A stretch of DNA of 7,339 nucleotides. Origin: CAYLZN01 sp964387935 (lineage in GTDB: Bacteria > Acidobacteriota > Vicinamibacteria > Vicinamibacterales > JAFNAJ01). Positions 5,809 through 7,339 of the stretch are shown here, one piece after another. Numbering within the stretch: the first letter of the stretch is position 1; the number at the start of each line of letters is the position of its first letter. The translations under genes were made by a program, and so were the position numbers. The stretch spans positions 1-7,339 of the forward strand of contig CAYLZN010000296.1 in assembly GCA_964387935.1 (NCBI GenBank), in the 5' to 3' direction. The notes beneath the pieces are model-generated. The model was not told the DNA's origin and did not search any database. It saw only the letters and a list, made by a program, of their open reading frames with translations.

Positions 5809-7281
5809 ATGGCCGAGCTGGCACCTCCCGTGCAAGGCCGGTCGGCAGACCTTCGTCCCATCTCGGGGCCTCCCGCCCTGGCTGCGACCGGTCGCATTGC
5901 TGTGACTCGCCTCAGGGCCACCCACTTCCGCGCGCTCCGGTCACTGGCGACCCGCGTGAGCCAGGCGCCAGATCTGGCCGCCGCCGCGACGGTCATCGAG
6001 ACGGGGTGTGCGATGCTGCTCGAGGCGCCGGTCGTGCTCGAGCGTGAGGCACTGCCCGAGGCACCCCGCCCGCGCGCGCACGCGGCCCCTCCACGGACAC
6101 GCGCCGTGGTCGAGGCGGTTGGCATCGAGGTCTCGCTCGGGCAGCACGAGGGCGAGGCCTGGAGCCTGATGCTCCCGGGCACCTGGGCGTCCGGGCGGCA
6201 GCGGCTGTTCGTCAGCGCGCTCTCGGAGACCCTCGCGGCCGCCCTGGCGGCGCCGGCGGTCCGTGATCGACTGGCGCGCGCCGAGCACGTCGTCACGTCC
6301 GCCTTCTCCTTCTCAAGGCGCCTGAGTCAGATTCACGGCGCGCAGGACCTGCACCAGTTCGTCATCGACACGATGACCGACGCCACCCGCGCCCGCCTCG
6401 GCTCGCTCGCGCTGTACGACGCCGAGGCCGGCGTGCTGCGCATTGCGGCCACGCATGGCTACCCGGCCCTGCTCGTCGAGCACGTGCGCCTCGTCCCAGG
6501 TGAGGGCATCATCGGGCGGGTGTTCGAAACCCGGCGCCCGCTGCTCGTGCGGGACGTCCGCGAGATCGCCGGCCTTCCCCGCCGCCCGCGCTACCGGACG
6601 ACGTCGTTCCTGGCGGTGCCGTTGCTGGCGCACACCGAGGTGCTCGGCATCGCCACGTTCGCCGACCGCGTTGATGGACAGCCGTTCGACCAGGGTGACC
6701 TCACGGCCGCCCGGGCGCTCGCGGCACCGGCCGCCCTCGCGCTCGTGAACGACCGCCTGACCGATCAGGCGCGCCACCTCTCGCATGCGGCCACGGTGGA
6801 CCCGCTCACCGGGCTGTTCAACCGGCGGCACTTCCACTCGCGCATCGACGAGGAAATCGAGCGCGCCCGCCGCTACGCGCTGGATCTGGCGCTGCTGCTC
6901 ATCGACGTCGATGATTTCAAACGCATCAACGACACGCTCGGACACCTGGCGGGCGACCATCTACTCCGGCAGATCGCCGACATCCTGAAGCGCTCGGTGC
7001 GTGTGTTCGACGTCTGCACGCGCTATGGCGGCGAGGAGTTCGCGATCCTGATGCCGGGCAGCTCCGAGCAGAATGCGCTCGTCGTCGCCGAGCGCATCCG
7101 CTCGCGCGTCGAGTCGTCTTCGCGGGACGAGGGGCCGATCCCGCCCTACCTGCGCATCACCGTGAGCCTGGGCCTCGCCGTGCTGGGCACCGACGCCAGC
7201 TCGCAGGAACTCATCGCGCGCGCCGACCGCGCACTCTACCGCGCGAAGGCGGAAGGCAAGAACCGGATTCGGGTGGATTAG
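5809..7281 (+). CDS. GAF-GGDEF diguanylate cyclase
   Basis: Soluble signalling enzyme of 490 aa expected to make cyclic di-GMP from two GTP. Residues about 38-150 look like a degenerate GAF-type domain. About 176-318 is a clear GAF domain (VPGEGIIGRVFETRRPLLVRDV at 229-250 is typical). A short signalling helix (about 312-328) leads into a GGDEF domain (329-490) with DPLTGLFNRR (331-340), metal ligand Asp366 in LLIDVDDF, substrate contacts Lys371/Asn374/Asp375 in KRIND, and the active loop GGEEF (407-411). The I-site RVFD (398-401) sits exactly five residues before GGEEF, so product inhibition is expected. There is no transmembrane segment, receiver or EAL domain. The ligand of the GAF domains is unknown. 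Start 5809 is the first ATG in frame; no well-spaced ribosome site supports it. An in-frame GTG at 5902 has no better signal. The gene is probably monocistronic within this view. Confidence 0.96.
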   Translation: MAELAPPVQGRSADLRPISGPPALAATGRIAVTRLRATHFRALRSLATRVSQAPDLAAAATVIETGCAMLLEAPVVLEREALPEAPRPRAHAAPPRTRAVVEAVGIEVSLGQHEGEAWSLMLPGTWASGRQRLFVSALSETLAAALAAPAVRDRLARAEHVVTSAFSFSRRLSQIHGAQDLHQFVIDTMTDATRARLGSLALYDAEAGVLRIAATHGYPALLVEHVRLVPGEGIIGRVFETRRPLLVRDVREIAGLPRRPRYRTTSFLAVPLLAHTEVLGIATFADRVDGQPFDQGDLTAARALAAPAALALVNDRLTDQARHLSHAATVDPLTGLFNRRHFHSRIDEEIERARRYALDLALLLIDVDDFKRINDTLGHLAGDHLLRQIADILKRSVRVFDVCTRYGGEEFAILMPGSSEQNALVVAERIRSRVESSSRDEGPIPPYLRITVSLGLAVLGTDASSQELIARADRALYRAKAEGKNRIRVD

Positions 7282-7287
7282 GGAGGG

Positions 7288-7325
7288 CGTACGGCGTACG
7301 GCTTACGGCGTACGGCGGCGTACGG
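7288..7325 (-). repeat. Heptamer array CGTACGG after the cyclase gene
   Basis: Units are CGTACGG (7288-7294), CGTACGG, CTTACGG, CGTACGG (to 7315), a CGG insert, then CGTACGG (7319-7325). On the minus strand the unit is CCGTACG, again CCGNNNN. CGTACG is itself palindromic, so the array can pair with itself. It starts six bases after the stop codon, similar to the array after the previous gene. The array probably continues in degenerate form past the window end (ACACGGCGT). Confidence 0.85.
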
Positions 7326-7339
7326 ACAGAACACGGCGT

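Noticed and set aside
1..7339. Mobile element, tRNA, rRNA or riboswitch
   Set aside because: I saw no transposase or integrase motifs, no terminal inverted repeats with target duplications, and no recognisable RNA gene on either strand.

Overview
The window is a 7.3 kb stretch of very GC-rich bacterial chromosome. All its recognisable genes lie on the + strand. The codon bias, the secreted SBBP-propeller/IPT protein with AEGAT-type repeats, and the short heptameric repeats at gene boundaries suggest an Acidobacteriota bacterium, most likely a Vicinamibacteria-like soil lineage. This assignment is inference: no rRNA or marker gene is present.

Layout. Bases 1-146 hold a repeat-rich leader: a strong 10-bp-stem hairpin, a 24-bp tandem repeat, and CCGNNNN heptamers. 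A translationally coupled pair follows, an SDR oxidoreductase (147-860) and an ANL-superfamily acyl/aryl-CoA or AMP ligase (857-2200), overlapping by ATGA. After a 114-bp gap comes a large Sec-exported modular protein (2315-5638). It consists of a signal peptide, a probable seven-bladed SBBP propeller, an IPT/TIG Ig-like domain, a calcium-type Asp-rich linker and four C-terminal AEGAT-type repeats. A 170-bp gap (5639-5808) holds two oppositely oriented heptamer arrays. The last gene (5809-7281) is a soluble GAF-GGDEF diguanylate cyclase with intact active and inhibitory sites. The window ends in a third heptamer array (7288-7325).

How the genes relate. The SDR and the ligase clearly form one unit: reduction of a (keto)acyl or alcohol group plus carboxylate activation. 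They look like the tail of a longer lipid, glycan-acyl or secondary-metabolite cluster lying upstream. The exported protein and the cyclase are probably separate transcription units. c-di-GMP could plausibly control surface proteins, but nothing here links these two genes beyond adjacency.

No complete new system such as a defence locus, mobile element or CRISPR array is visible. The most distinctive signal is the non-coding family of 7-bp CCGNNNN arrays found in three of the window's gene-boundary regions, on both strands. One of them supplies the start codon and first residues of the SDR gene.
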